Below are positions 44,496 through 53,484 of a stretch of 64,000 bases of DNA, in pieces. Within the stretch, counting starts at the first letter, position 1. Each line of letters starts with the position of its first letter. The DNA is from Rs1 sp038900335. GTDB taxonomy: Bacteria; Pseudomonadota; Gammaproteobacteria; Pseudomonadales; Balneatricaceae. Where the stretch lies: contig JBBMRB010000021.1 of assembly GCA_038900335.1 (NCBI GenBank), positions 1-64,000 of the forward strand, read 5' to 3'. The position numbers were made by a program, and so were the translations under genes. A model generated the notes under the pieces. That model saw only the letters and a program-made list of their open reading frames with translations, was not told the DNA's origin and did no database searches.

Positions 44496-45248
44496 TTAGT
44501 TAGCAGGGTACTTGCCTAAAATTTTTGTTAGCTCACCAGCGGCCTTTAACTCTTTATAAGCCTGTGTCAGCTTGTCTCTTAGTTGTGAATTAACAGATTT
44601 CTTACTTAAGCCAAAATACACAGTGTTTTGATAGAGCACGTAGGGGTGGATTTCAAAAAACTGATTGTTACGCCCTTTGCCTAGCAATCTTTGCATGCTT
44701 TGCTTATCTTGGATGAAACCTGAAATTCTATTATTAGTTAATGCATCGAGCATTAAATCAAATTTATTAAAAATGGCCAATTTTGTGGAAAATTCTTTAT
44801 CATCTTTTATTTTATCCGCCAGTTGTTGGCCATAAAAAGCACCATCTAAGATGCCGATCGGCTTGGCTAATTGTGTAAAATCTTCTAGTGATTGTATTTG
44901 TATATTGCTGCCTCTCTTAACAACCAAAACTACTTTTTCAGTGTGCTGAGCAGCAAAAAAATCGATAAATTGTTGACGACTGTCAGTCATTGATAAATTA
45001 GACATCATATCTAGTTTACCTAGTGACATTAAGTACAAAGCCCTTTTCCAAGGAGTAAAGACATACTCTACAGAGCAACCCGCTTTTTTAATAATAGCAA
45101 CAGACTGATCGACAGAGGAGCCACGCCATTGGCCATTTTTATCCTGATAATAATTTGGCAGTAAATCAAACACTCTTAGCTTTACTGTACAATTAGCCAT
45201 TGAGTTAAGTGAAATAACAAGCAAAGCGATAAATGTAATAATCCTCAT
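44496..45248 (-). CDS. periplasmic solute-binding protein, bacterial family 3-like
   Basis: The 250-residue protein has a signal peptide (IITFIALLVISLNSMANC) and the two-lobe pattern of extracellular solute-binding family 3: LPNYYQDKNGQWRG, SVDQSVAIIKKAGCSVEYVF, and MLDALTNNRISGFIQDKQS. It probably binds an amino acid or small polar molecule. No ABC permease or ATPase is next to it, so it is an orphan binding protein; many such proteins in marine gammaproteobacteria have unknown partners. GGAGAGAT precedes the ATG. Confidence 0.82.
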   Translation of the reverse strand: MRIITFIALLVISLNSMANCTVKLRVFDLLPNYYQDKNGQWRGSSVDQSVAIIKKAGCSVEYVFTPWKRALYLMSLGKLDMMSNLSMTDSRQQFIDFFAAQHTEKVVLVVKRGSNIQIQSLEDFTQLAKPIGILDGAFYGQQLADKIKDDKEFSTKLAIFNKFDLMLDALTNNRISGFIQDKQSMQRLLGKGRNNQFFEIHPYVLYQNTVYFGLSKKSVNSQLRDKLTQAYKELKAAGELTKILGKYPAN

Positions 45249-45325
45249 AATCTCTCCATGATCTTAAATAGCTAAATTTAAGTATGGTAGGAATTAGCCA
45301 AAAAATACAATATATTTATTAACCT

Positions 45326-45901
45326 TTAATGAATAATACTGACCGACGCTTTAATTTGTATTTCAACAGCATCCGCTTTGGAGGTAATCAATTGATAGTT
45401 TTTCTTCGTGTTTTTATTGGTATCAGTCATCACATAACGGATAACATGCATAGGCCCTAACTTTGTTGGCACCGTCTCATCTTGTACTTTATGATAAATT
45501 AACGATGACGGCCCATTTTCAGCCTCGGCTATAAAGGCATTTTCGATATGGTTAATATTTAAGTGCCTTGAATACAGTACACAAGTATTTTTAGTATCAA
45601 TTGAGAGCAACATATCGCCAAATACATTGGGGATAACCCACACAGTACCCGGTTTATTGTCTAAAAACATTTTTGCTTTAGCTTGCGACAGCTCAGGTAC
45701 GCTCGCTTGCGTGAGTTGCGTTTTTAAAACATTGAGATCATCAGCATATTTTACGCATGTTTTAGTATATAGCTGGGCAAAATAATTCGCCGCTTGCTTT
45801 GATACCGCCGATTTGTCAGCATCATCTGCTATAGCAAAATTAGCAGTACTAGCGAAACTTACTAGAGCCAATGCCATCAGCTTACGAGCAATTAATTTCA
45901 T
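45326..45901 (-). CDS. exported protein of unknown function
   Basis: The 191-residue product has a signal peptide (MKLIARKLMALALVSFASTA, cleavage near AIADDA). The mature part has two cysteines, in KTCVKYADD and NTCVLYSRH, which could form a disulphide. The spacing of these with GTVWVIPNVFGDMLLSID in between recalls the NMCC_0638-like families of small secreted proteins, but I am not sure. The frame extends four codons further to 45913; AGG is better placed for the ATG at 45901. It is separated from the add gene by a long hairpin. Confidence 0.6.
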   Translation of the reverse strand: MKLIARKLMALALVSFASTANFAIADDADKSAVSKQAANYFAQLYTKTCVKYADDLNVLKTQLTQASVPELSQAKAKMFLDNKPGTVWVIPNVFGDMLLSIDTKNTCVLYSRHLNINHIENAFIAEAENGPSSLIYHKVQDETVPTKLGPMHVIRYVMTDTNKNTKKNYQLITSKADAVEIQIKASVSIIH

Positions 45902-45961
45902 AATAAACCTCATTAAATCTTACACACAGGGGTGCGAGCACAAAGCACTGTGTATATCTAT

Positions 45962-46001
45962 GTTATCAACAGCCATAAGGGCGCTTCATGCTGTTGATAA
46001 C
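45962..46001. terminator. long stem-loop after add
   Basis: GTTATCAACAGC pairs perfectly with GCTGTTGATAAC over 12 bp with a 16-base loop, 5 bp after the add stop on the minus strand. No T tract follows, so the mechanism is unsure. Confidence 0.55.
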
Positions 46002-46006
46002 GTTAT

Positions 46007-47044
46007 TTATAACTTTTCAATAATCAGCTGGTATTGCTTTTTAGCCAGCACATCTAAAAAGCTCGCTTGAATACTATTGAGTGCTAATTGCTTAATATGT
46101 TCACGTGTAATAGGTAGAGCAGCAATTAAAGCAAAATAGTTAGCTGCTACATAACCGCCAAAATATGCCGGGTCATCAGAGTTAACAGTGACTTTTACAC
46201 CTTGCTCAAGCATCTTTAAAATATTGTGCTCAGACATATCATTAAACACTTTTAATGCCGTGTTAGATAAGGGACATACCGTTAATGCAATTGAGTTATC
46301 TATAATATGCTTCAGCAACACAGCATCTTCAATTGCTCTGACACCGTGATCAATTCGAGCCACTTTTAATAAATTAATTGCTTGCCAGATATACTCAGGC
46401 GGCCCTTCTTCACCGGCGTGCGCAACACTTAAAAAGCCGAGCTGACGAGCTTTATCAAACACCTTAACAAATTTATTAGGAGGATGGCCAAGCTCTGAGC
46501 TATCTAAGCCCACCGCAATAATATCCGCTTTAAAAGGTAGAGCCTGCTCAAGCGTCTCAAATGCGGCCTCTTCAGATAAATGACGCAAGAACGACATAAT
46601 AAGAAAACTGCTAATACCTAACTTTGTTTTACCATCATCTAAAGCGCGAGTGATACCTTTGATAACAGTGCTAAAAGCTATTCCTCGCTGGGTATGAGTT
46701 TGCGGATCAAAACAGGGTTCGACATGAACGACCCCATCACTGTTACAGCGCAATAGATAAGCCCAAGTTAAATCGTAAAAATCTTGTTCCGTTTGCAATA
46801 CCTCAGCCCCTTGATAATAAATATCAAGGAATTGCTGTAAATCATCAAACTGATAGGCCGCTTTTATTTCATCTACACTGCGAAAAGGTAAACTAATATT
46901 ATTGCGCTGCGCTAACTCAAACATTAGTTGCGGCTCTAATGTGCCCTCCAAATGTAAGTGCAGTTCAGCTTTAGCAATAGATAATACTAATGCTTTTAAC
47001 TGCGGACAAACGCTTTGTTGCTGTACATTTTCATTATCTTGCAT
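46007..47044 (-). CDS. add: adenosine deaminase
   Basis: The enzyme converts adenosine (and deoxyadenosine) to inosine in purine salvage. The 345-residue protein has the amidohydrolase metal site at ELHLHLEGTLEP, FLSVAHAGEEGPPEY with a catalytic-site histidine and glutamate, RIDHGVRAIED, and SDDPAYFGGYV near the end. Some proteins of this group in Pseudomonas prefer adenine, so base specificity is not certain. AGG fits the ATG at 47044 better than the GTG at 47050. It follows the oxygenase gene, the PA0147-PA0148 type arrangement. Confidence 0.92.
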   Translation of the reverse strand: MQDNENVQQQSVCPQLKALVLSIAKAELHLHLEGTLEPQLMFELAQRNNISLPFRSVDEIKAAYQFDDLQQFLDIYYQGAEVLQTEQDFYDLTWAYLLRCNSDGVVHVEPCFDPQTHTQRGIAFSTVIKGITRALDDGKTKLGISSFLIMSFLRHLSEEAAFETLEQALPFKADIIAVGLDSSELGHPPNKFVKVFDKARQLGFLSVAHAGEEGPPEYIWQAINLLKVARIDHGVRAIEDAVLLKHIIDNSIALTVCPLSNTALKVFNDMSEHNILKMLEQGVKVTVNSDDPAYFGGYVAANYFALIAALPITREHIKQLALNSIQASFLDVLAKKQYQLIIEKL

Positions 47045-47091
47045 AATCACTAACCTGCACTTGCGCTACTGTTGGACAACATACCATCAGA

Positions 47092-48060
47092 TCAACTTTG
47101 TGTTTTCTTAAAGTACTCATATGTCGCTGAAAATCTTGATAGTAAGTACTCACCAGCGGATATTTCTTGGTATTTGGCAGGGTTATCCTGATCAAAACAG
47201 CCCGATAGCGTCTTTATCGGCGTATCAAAATTTGGCTCTACGAAAAAAGGCATACTAAAACGCTCTTTGCCGCTGGCATTAGTGACTCTGTGTGGTGTTG
47301 AGGTATATCTATCGTTACTCCAACGGGCCATCATATCGCCTATGTTAATAACAAAGCTATCAGCTACCGGTGTCGCATTTACCCACTGTCCTTGTTTATC
47401 TTGTACCTGCAAACCACCGACACTATCTTGATGTAAAATAGTAATGCAGCCATAGTCAGTATGAGCTCCAGCTCCTACTTGCTCGTCATCTATCTTCTGT
47501 TCTACTTCTGGATAGTGGATGAAGCGTAAAACACTGATCGGTTCACTAAAACTGCCATCAAAGTAACTAGGCTCTAGTTTGAGTGCAATCGCCAGTGCTC
47601 TTAAAATGGTTTTACCTAACTCAATCATATCCCAGTAATGAGTTTCTACCAGCTGTTGAAAACCTGCTAAATCAGGATATTGATTAGTGCCATGTAACGG
47701 TTTGTTGGCGATGACATCAGCATGATCGGCCGCTAAATTACGACCCATATCAAAGGTTTCTTTAAAATCGGCAGGTTTTGATGGGTCTAACTGTTCAGTA
47801 CCAAAGCTGCCATATCCGCGGTGATGTGTTGTTTTGGTTATATCTATTTTTAATTTTTCTGCCATCGGTAGCGCAAAAAAACGTTTGTACATGGTTTCTA
47901 GCTCTGCGATTCGCTGTGCTGAGATAGCGTGGCCTACAATATAAAAAAAGCCGCTATTGCGACAAGCTTGATCTATTTGTTGGGCAACACTTTGCCAATC
48001 TTGCTGATCGCTACTATAAAGCGGGGATATATCGATAATGGGTATATATGGCTGTCTCAT
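47092..48060 (-). CDS. isopenicillin N synthase-like Fe(II)/2-oxoglutarate-type oxygenase
   Basis: The 322-residue cytoplasmic protein has the non-heme iron oxygenase layout: an N-terminal PIIDISPLYSSD block, GAHTDYGCITILHQD with the HxD iron ligands around residue 185, and STPHRVTNASGKERFSMPFF with the third histidine and the RxS cosubstrate motif. Real substrate is unknown; the family name does not imply antibiotic synthesis. Its place directly before add and within a purine salvage cluster, also seen in Pseudomonas, suggests action on a purine or related compound, which is inference. Confidence 0.85.
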   Translation of the reverse strand: MRQPYIPIIDISPLYSSDQQDWQSVAQQIDQACRNSGFFYIVGHAISAQRIAELETMYKRFFALPMAEKLKIDITKTTHHRGYGSFGTEQLDPSKPADFKETFDMGRNLAADHADVIANKPLHGTNQYPDLAGFQQLVETHYWDMIELGKTILRALAIALKLEPSYFDGSFSEPISVLRFIHYPEVEQKIDDEQVGAGAHTDYGCITILHQDSVGGLQVQDKQGQWVNATPVADSFVINIGDMMARWSNDRYTSTPHRVTNASGKERFSMPFFVEPNFDTPIKTLSGCFDQDNPAKYQEISAGEYLLSRFSATYEYFKKTQS

Positions 48061-48178
48061 AACACAGCTCCTATTAATTTCTTGTTAAGAGTGAGCCATT
48101 AACTACAAATTAGCTAATGGCCCAGTGTGTTATTTTTCTAATGCAATACTATGCCAGTATTAACGACAGGCATAGTAT

Positions 48179-48201
48179 CAAGGGCCGCACCACAGCCCTT
48201 G
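48179..48201. terminator. stem-loop after the BMP substrate-binding gene
   Basis: CAAGGGC pairs with GCCCTTG across a nine-base loop, 25 bp after the stop at 48226 on the minus strand. It is GC-rich for the area but lacks a T tract. Confidence 0.45.
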
Positions 48202-48225
48202 TTAAATCAAAATAGTGACATTGTA

Positions 48226-49305
48226 CTATTTAGGTATGCTGCCGTTAATGCCTTCTACGTACCAGTTGATACCTAGTAAATCAGCAATTGGCATCTTCTC
48301 GCCAGCTGCTACTTTAATTTCACCAGCTTGGTTTTTGATAGGTCCTGTAAATGGATAGAAAGCACCACTTGTAAGGTCCGCCACTATTTGCTTAGCTTCA
48401 GTCACTACATCATCAGGCATATTGGTAAACGCTGGAATTTTGATATCTTCCTCAGTCATACCACCCCAGTAGTTTTCTGGCTTCCAAGTACCATCTAATA
48501 CTTCTTGAGTTTTGCGGATATACAGAGCAGCCCAATCATCAACAACTGATAACAAGTGTGCTTTTGGTCCGAATTTAGACATATCTGAGGCTTGGCCTAC
48601 GGCATAAGCACCACGTCTCTCTGCAGCTTGCATTGGTGCTGGGCTATCTGTGTGCTGTAAGATAACGTCAACGCCTTGGTCCATCAATGCATTAGCAGCA
48701 TCAGCTTCTTTACCTGGATCAAACCAGCTGTTTACCCAAATAATTTTTAATTCAGCTTCTGGATTATATTTATTCAGAGCAAGTTGAACCGTATTGATAT
48801 CACGGATAACTTCAGGAATAGGGAAAGATGCGATATAACCTATTTTATTGCTTTTAGTCATTTTTGCCGCAGCGAAACCTGCAACATAACGCCCTTCAAA
48901 TGTTTTTGATAAATAGTTACCCACATTTTTTGAGGTCTTATAACCCGTCGCGTGTTCAAATTTAACATTCTTAAAGGCTTTAGCGACTTTAAGCGTTGGG
49001 TTCATAAAACCAAAAGAGGTAGTAAATATAAGATCATTACCTGATTTAGCAAGGTTGCGAATAACACGCTCAGCATCAGCACCTTCAGGTACTGATTCAA
49101 CAAAGGTCGTTTCAACTTTATCGCCAAAGTGCTTTTCTACCGCTAAGCGTCCTTGATCGTGCTGATAGCTCCAACCAAAATCGCCAACAGGTCCGACATA
49201 AACAAAACCGATTTTCAGTGGATCCGCAGCTTGCACACCACCAGCGACCGCAAGGCTAAGCCCTAAAGCTGCACCAGTTATTAATTTTTTAATACTTTGC
49301 TTCAT
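48226..49305 (-). CDS. BMP family ABC transporter substrate-binding protein (purine/nucleoside)
   Basis: The 359-residue protein has a cleavable signal peptide (LITGAALGLSLAVAGGVQA) and the basic-membrane-protein fold: KIGFVYVGPVGDFGWSYQHDQGR (split), IFTTSFGFMNP, and DVILQHTDSPAPMQAAERRG. Such proteins bind nucleosides or purines for YufO-YufP-YufQ-like importers, whose genes lie upstream on the same strand at 51351-55014. The frame opens at 49371, but GGA and the signal peptide fix the ATG at 49305. Xanthine, guanine or their nucleosides are likely ligands given the neighbouring enzymes. Confidence 0.9.
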   Translation of the reverse strand: MKQSIKKLITGAALGLSLAVAGGVQAADPLKIGFVYVGPVGDFGWSYQHDQGRLAVEKHFGDKVETTFVESVPEGADAERVIRNLAKSGNDLIFTTSFGFMNPTLKVAKAFKNVKFEHATGYKTSKNVGNYLSKTFEGRYVAGFAAAKMTKSNKIGYIASFPIPEVIRDINTVQLALNKYNPEAELKIIWVNSWFDPGKEADAANALMDQGVDVILQHTDSPAPMQAAERRGAYAVGQASDMSKFGPKAHLLSVVDDWAALYIRKTQEVLDGTWKPENYWGGMTEEDIKIPAFTNMPDDVVTEAKQIVADLTSGAFYPFTGPIKNQAGEIKVAAGEKMPIADLLGINWYVEGINGSIPK

Positions 49306-49397
49306 GACTTTCCATCCTTTTTCATGCTTTATATTAATGGTTTTATCACTATCTAACGCTCTATCAGACAATAGACAATGATATAAACCCGTACGTG

Positions 49398-49895
49398 TTA
49401 TTGCTTTCTTTCAGCCAGAGGCGTGGAGAATGAGTACTCCATATCCCATGGGAATCTAATCCAAGTATCTTGACTGACTTCGGTGACAAAGGTATCCACT
49501 AACGGTTTGCCTGATGGCTTAGCGTACACTGTGGCAAAATGCGCTTTAGGTAGCAATTCCCTAACATATTTGGCCGTTTTACCAGTATCAACTAAATCAT
49601 CGATTAACAGCATGCCTTCGCCATCACCCGCAGCGGCTTTTAGTAACTGTAAATCACCTTGTTTTTTGTCGCCATCGGCATCGTCAGATCCATAACTTGA
49701 GATACATACTGTATCAATTAAGCGAATATCTAATTCACGTGCCAAGATTGCAGCAGGAACCAAGCCACCACGAGTGATCGCTATAATGCCTTTCCATGGG
49801 CCCATTTCTAATAGCCGCCAAGATAGCGCTCTGGAATTTCTGTGTAACTCTTCCCACGATACTGGGAAATCTCTGTTATAAGGTGACGCGGACAT
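49398..49895 (-). CDS. gpt: xanthine-guanine phosphoribosyltransferase
   Basis: Gpt turns xanthine or guanine plus PRPP into XMP or GMP. The 165-residue protein closely follows the E. coli Gpt pattern: WKGIIAITRGGLVPAAILAREL, DTVCISSYGSDD, the PRPP motif LLIDDLVDTGKTA, and the C-terminal QDTWIRFPWDMEYSF. In this operon it would trap bases brought in by the ABC importer or made by the deaminase. It lies 56 bp after the deaminase gene. Confidence 0.93.
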   Translation of the reverse strand: MSASPYNRDFPVSWEELHRNSRALSWRLLEMGPWKGIIAITRGGLVPAAILARELDIRLIDTVCISSYGSDDADGDKKQGDLQLLKAAAGDGEGMLLIDDLVDTGKTAKYVRELLPKAHFATVYAKPSGKPLVDTFVTEVSQDTWIRFPWDMEYSFSTPLAERKQ

Positions 49896-49950
49896 TTATT
49901 ACTCCAATCTTTAGCATTCTATCGATAATTAATTTTTAATAATCGCCATT

Positions 49951-51336
49951 TTATAACGACTTGGCCTTTTGCGCCAATTTATATGCGAGTGCTTTGTGTT
50001 CAGCCATTAGGCTAGGTACATCGATATTAACTAACTCGCCATCTTTAACTGACCACTGCCCTGCAACCATTACCCTATCAGCTTTATAGGCACCGCAAAG
50101 TAGCAGCGCGGCTAAGGGGTCATGAGAGCCGCTAAAGCGCATTTCATCCAGTTTAAATAGCGCTAAATCTGCCTGCATACCAACCGCTATTTCGCCGACA
50201 TCGTCGCGCCCTAAAAGACTAGCAGAGCCTTTTGTCGCCCAGCGATAAGCATCAAAGTGAGTCACTTTTGAAGATCCATAACGCAGGCGCTGAATATATA
50301 GCGCTTGTCTCACTTCTTGTATCATATTAGAGCCATCATTAGATGCCGAGCCATCGACTCCTAAGCCGACGACAACGCCCGCTTGTTCTAACTCTAAATT
50401 TCTGGCGATACCCGATGCCAACATCATGTTAGATGTAGGGCAGTGACACACACCGACACCAGCACTACCTAATTTTTTAATTTCATCATCGTTAAAGTGA
50501 ATACCGTGAGCAAGCCACGTACGATCACTAAGCCAACCGACCGATTCTAAATAATCAACAGTACGCAAACCAAAACGCTGTAAACAAAAAGCCTCTTCAT
50601 CTTGCGTTTCTGCAAGGTGGGTATGTAAGCGCACATCCAGCTTTTGTGCCAGTTTAGCACTCGCTTTCATAATTTCAGGTGTCACTGAAAAAGGTGAACA
50701 AGGCGCGAGTGCTATCTGTAACATAGCGCCCTTTCCCCTTTGATGGTAGCGATTGATCAGGCGTTCACTATCCTCTAAAATTTGCTCTTGCAACTGCACA
50801 GTATTTTGCGGGGGCAGACCGCCATCATCGACACCTAAGCTCATCGAGCCGCGAGTATATAATGTGCGCATACCAACTGTTTTGCCGGCCTCTATTTGGA
50901 CATCAATCGATTGCTCCATCCCCGTTGGGAACAGATAGTGATGATCAGCCGATAATGTACAGCCAGAAAGCAGTAGTTCAGACAGTGCCAGCTTTGTTGC
51001 TACCGCTAACATATCGGGCTCAAGCCCAGCCCAAACAGGGTACAAACTCTTAAGCCATGTAAACAATTCTTGGTTTAAAGCCCCTGGGTAGGCACGTGTC
51101 AATGTTTGATAATAATGATGATGGCCATTAATCAAGCCCGGCAAAACAACACTGTCTCTAGCATCATAATACTGATCATAAGGCGTGCTCGGTGCCTGGC
51201 CGCTAGCAACTAACTCAACAATTGTGCCACCTGCCTGATTACAACTGACCACCAGCCCGCCGCCTGCATCAACTCCTGCTGCGGTTAAAATTGCCAATGG
51301 ATTTTTGATCCATATTGTCGTCTCTTTAGGCTGCAT
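49951..51336 (-). CDS. 8-oxoguanine deaminase-like amidohydrolase
   Basis: The 461-residue protein belongs to the AtzB/guanine-deaminase branch of metal amidohydrolases. It has the metal site LINGHHHYYQTLTRAYPGAL, HTHLAETQDEE, WLAHGIHFNDDE and GVGVDGSASND-type C-terminal aspartate segment (GLGVDGSASND). The NQELFTWLKSLYPVWAGL region agrees well with the Pseudomonas 8-oxoguanine deaminase PA0142, which makes urate from 8-oxoguanine. Context (importer, gpt, add) supports a purine substrate. Guanine or another aminopurine remains possible. Confidence 0.85.
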   Translation of the reverse strand: MQPKETTIWIKNPLAILTAAGVDAGGGLVVSCNQAGGTIVELVASGQAPSTPYDQYYDARDSVVLPGLINGHHHYYQTLTRAYPGALNQELFTWLKSLYPVWAGLEPDMLAVATKLALSELLLSGCTLSADHHYLFPTGMEQSIDVQIEAGKTVGMRTLYTRGSMSLGVDDGGLPPQNTVQLQEQILEDSERLINRYHQRGKGAMLQIALAPCSPFSVTPEIMKASAKLAQKLDVRLHTHLAETQDEEAFCLQRFGLRTVDYLESVGWLSDRTWLAHGIHFNDDEIKKLGSAGVGVCHCPTSNMMLASGIARNLELEQAGVVVGLGVDGSASNDGSNMIQEVRQALYIQRLRYGSSKVTHFDAYRWATKGSASLLGRDDVGEIAVGMQADLALFKLDEMRFSGSHDPLAALLLCGAYKADRVMVAGQWSVKDGELVNIDVPSLMAEHKALAYKLAQKAKSL

Positions 51337-51350
51337 ATATCGTTACCAAG

Positions 51351-52277
51351 CTAAGAGTGTGGATGGAATGGTTTGCCAAGAGACATCGGCGTGTACATTT
51401 TGGATTTCATCACATTGTTAGAGATCATCACTAATACTAATACGGTGGCGGCATAGGGCATCATCGCCAGTAAATTTGGCGACACCGGATAACCTAAACC
51501 TTGGGCTACTAAGTTCAAAATGCTGGCTAAACCAAATAGGTATGCACCTAAAATAATACGCTCTGCGCGCCATGTTGCAAATACCACTAGAGCCAGCGCT
51601 ATCCAGCCTCGTCCCGCGGTCATGTTCTCAGCCCATAAAGGAGTATAAGCTAGTGATAAATAACCACCTGCTAAGCCTGCCATAGCACCGCCAAAAGCGA
51701 CTGCTAGGTAGCGCGTACGCATTACTGGCAAACCTATCACATTGGCCGCATGTGGGTTTTCACCCACCGCCTTAATAGTTAAACCCAGACGACTATGTTT
51801 AAACAGCCAATATATAATGGCAAATAATACAAATGATAAATATACGATTAAATCTTGGGCGAATAACATTTTTCCAACGATAGGAATATCACTTAACACA
51901 GGGATAGCTATCGGGTTAAGACCAGTAATAGGTAAACCGACATAAGAAGATCCGATGAACGCTGACAAACCGGTACCAAAAATAGTGAGCGCTAAGCCGG
52001 TCGCCACTTGATTGGCACTGAGCCCTAACGCTATGGCTGCAAACATCATTGACATCACAATGCCTGCAATAATGGCAGCAATAAAACCTAACGCTAAGCT
52101 ACCTGTGGTCAATGTCACGATGAAACCAATCACCGCACCCATTAGCATCATGCCTTCTTGTCCTAAGTTGAGCACACCACTCTTTTCACAGACAAGCTCA
52201 CCAAGAGCAACAATTAATAGTGGCGTTCCAGTACGCACCATCGCATAGAGAACATTGGTAATTAAATCGATATCCAC
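51351..52277 (-). CDS. ABC transporter permease (YufQ-like, nucleoside/purine)
   Basis: The 308-residue inner-membrane protein has about eight hydrophobic segments and the typical branched-chain/BMP permease features: TPLLIVALGELVCEKSGVLNLGQEGMML and AVGENPHAANVIGLPV. It should form the channel with the permease encoded just upstream. It is separated from the deaminase gene by 14 bp and from the other permease by 3 bp, so the importer and salvage enzymes are one operon. Confidence 0.9.
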   Translation of the reverse strand: MDIDLITNVLYAMVRTGTPLLIVALGELVCEKSGVLNLGQEGMMLMGAVIGFIVTLTTGSLALGFIAAIIAGIVMSMMFAAIALGLSANQVATGLALTIFGTGLSAFIGSSYVGLPITGLNPIAIPVLSDIPIVGKMLFAQDLIVYLSFVLFAIIYWLFKHSRLGLTIKAVGENPHAANVIGLPVMRTRYLAVAFGGAMAGLAGGYLSLAYTPLWAENMTAGRGWIALALVVFATWRAERIILGAYLFGLASILNLVAQGLGYPVSPNLLAMMPYAATVLVLVMISNNVMKSKMYTPMSLGKPFHPHS

Positions 52278-52280
52278 TGG

Positions 52281-53390
52281 TTATTTCTCCACGACAGTGT
52301 TTGTTGGTACTGATATTTTATCAGCCGTTTTTTTGCCCGCAAATTTGACTTTAAAATTAATAAAAACATCACATGCTAATAAATAAAACAGTAACATCCC
52401 TTGGAATAATGAGGTCACTGCTAACGGTACTTTTAATTCAATTTGGGCGATTTCCCCACCCATATAAATTAGCGCCATCAACAAACTGGCAAAGAAAATA
52501 CCGATGGGGTTTAAGCGCCCAAGGAAAGCCACGATAATCGCTGCATAACCATAGCCTGGTGATATCGAGGGTATTAACTGGCCTATAGGGCCACTGACTT
52601 CACCAGCACCTGCTAAACCCGCTAGTGCACCACTGATCATCATCACTAACACAACTAAACGCTTATGTTTAAAACCGGACAATTTAGCGGCATTGCTATC
52701 TAAACCCAATACCTTGATTTGAAAACCAACAAAAGAGCGTGAAATAAAGACCCAGGCGGCAACCACTGCCAACACTGCAAAGATAATACCTAAATGTAAT
52801 CGCGTATCTTGCAAAATAATAGGCATTAAAGCGCTGTCTGAAAACAACGCTGATTCCGGAAAGCCGTAGCCATCGGGATCTTTTAATGAGCCATGTATTA
52901 AATACAATAAGAAATACAGTGCGATATAGTTAAACATAATGGTGGTCAAAATTTCGTTCGCATTAAAGCGATTACGCAACCAAGCAGCTAACAACCCCCA
53001 GCCAGCGCCACCAACCATGCCACCTAGTAAAACCAAGGGTAATACCCACCAGCTCTCTACATCAATTAGCGCTAGTGCGATGGCACTTGCTAATACACCA
53101 CCCATTAACAACTGGCCTTCTGCACCGATATTCCACACTTGTGCTTTAAACGTCAAAGCGAGACCAATCGCACACAGCATGATAGGCGCCGCTTTAACAC
53201 CTAGTTCGGCCAAGCCGTATAAGTCAGATACCGGGGATAGTAGAAAAATGCTCAATGCATCAATGGGGTTATGACCTAATGAGGCAAAAAATATGCCACC
53301 TGTTATCAGTGTCAGTATCCCAGCGAGTACCGGCGAAAGGTAAGACATGGTAATTGACGCATCACCGCGCGGCTCTAATTTAAACAACAT
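52281..53390 (-). CDS. ABC transporter permease (YufP-like, nucleoside/purine)
   Basis: The 369-residue permease has about eight to nine membrane segments, with the family motifs KAQVWNIGAEGQLLMGG and FNANEILTTIMFNYIALY near the middle, and VLGLDSNAAKLSGFKHKRL as the coupling region. The C-terminus has a basic cytoplasmic tail. AGAGGAAG precedes the ATG. It partners the following YufQ-like permease and the YufO-like ATPase upstream. Confidence 0.9.
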   Translation of the reverse strand: MLFKLEPRGDASITMSYLSPVLAGILTLITGGIFFASLGHNPIDALSIFLLSPVSDLYGLAELGVKAAPIMLCAIGLALTFKAQVWNIGAEGQLLMGGVLASAIALALIDVESWWVLPLVLLGGMVGGAGWGLLAAWLRNRFNANEILTTIMFNYIALYFLLYLIHGSLKDPDGYGFPESALFSDSALMPIILQDTRLHLGIIFAVLAVVAAWVFISRSFVGFQIKVLGLDSNAAKLSGFKHKRLVVLVMMISGALAGLAGAGEVSGPIGQLIPSISPGYGYAAIIVAFLGRLNPIGIFFASLLMALIYMGGEIAQIELKVPLAVTSLFQGMLLFYLLACDVFINFKVKFAGKKTADKISVPTNTVVEK

Positions 53391-53484
53391 GCAACACTTC
53401 CTCTTTTAGAACCTTTTTAATCATCAAATAATTTAAACGCACTTTGTAACCAATACAAAACCAAAATTTCGAGCTATCATTTAT

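Noticed and set aside
47092..48060. Beta-lactam biosynthesis gene
   Set aside because: Isopenicillin N synthase is only the family name; no peptide synthetase or related gene is present and the context is purine salvage.
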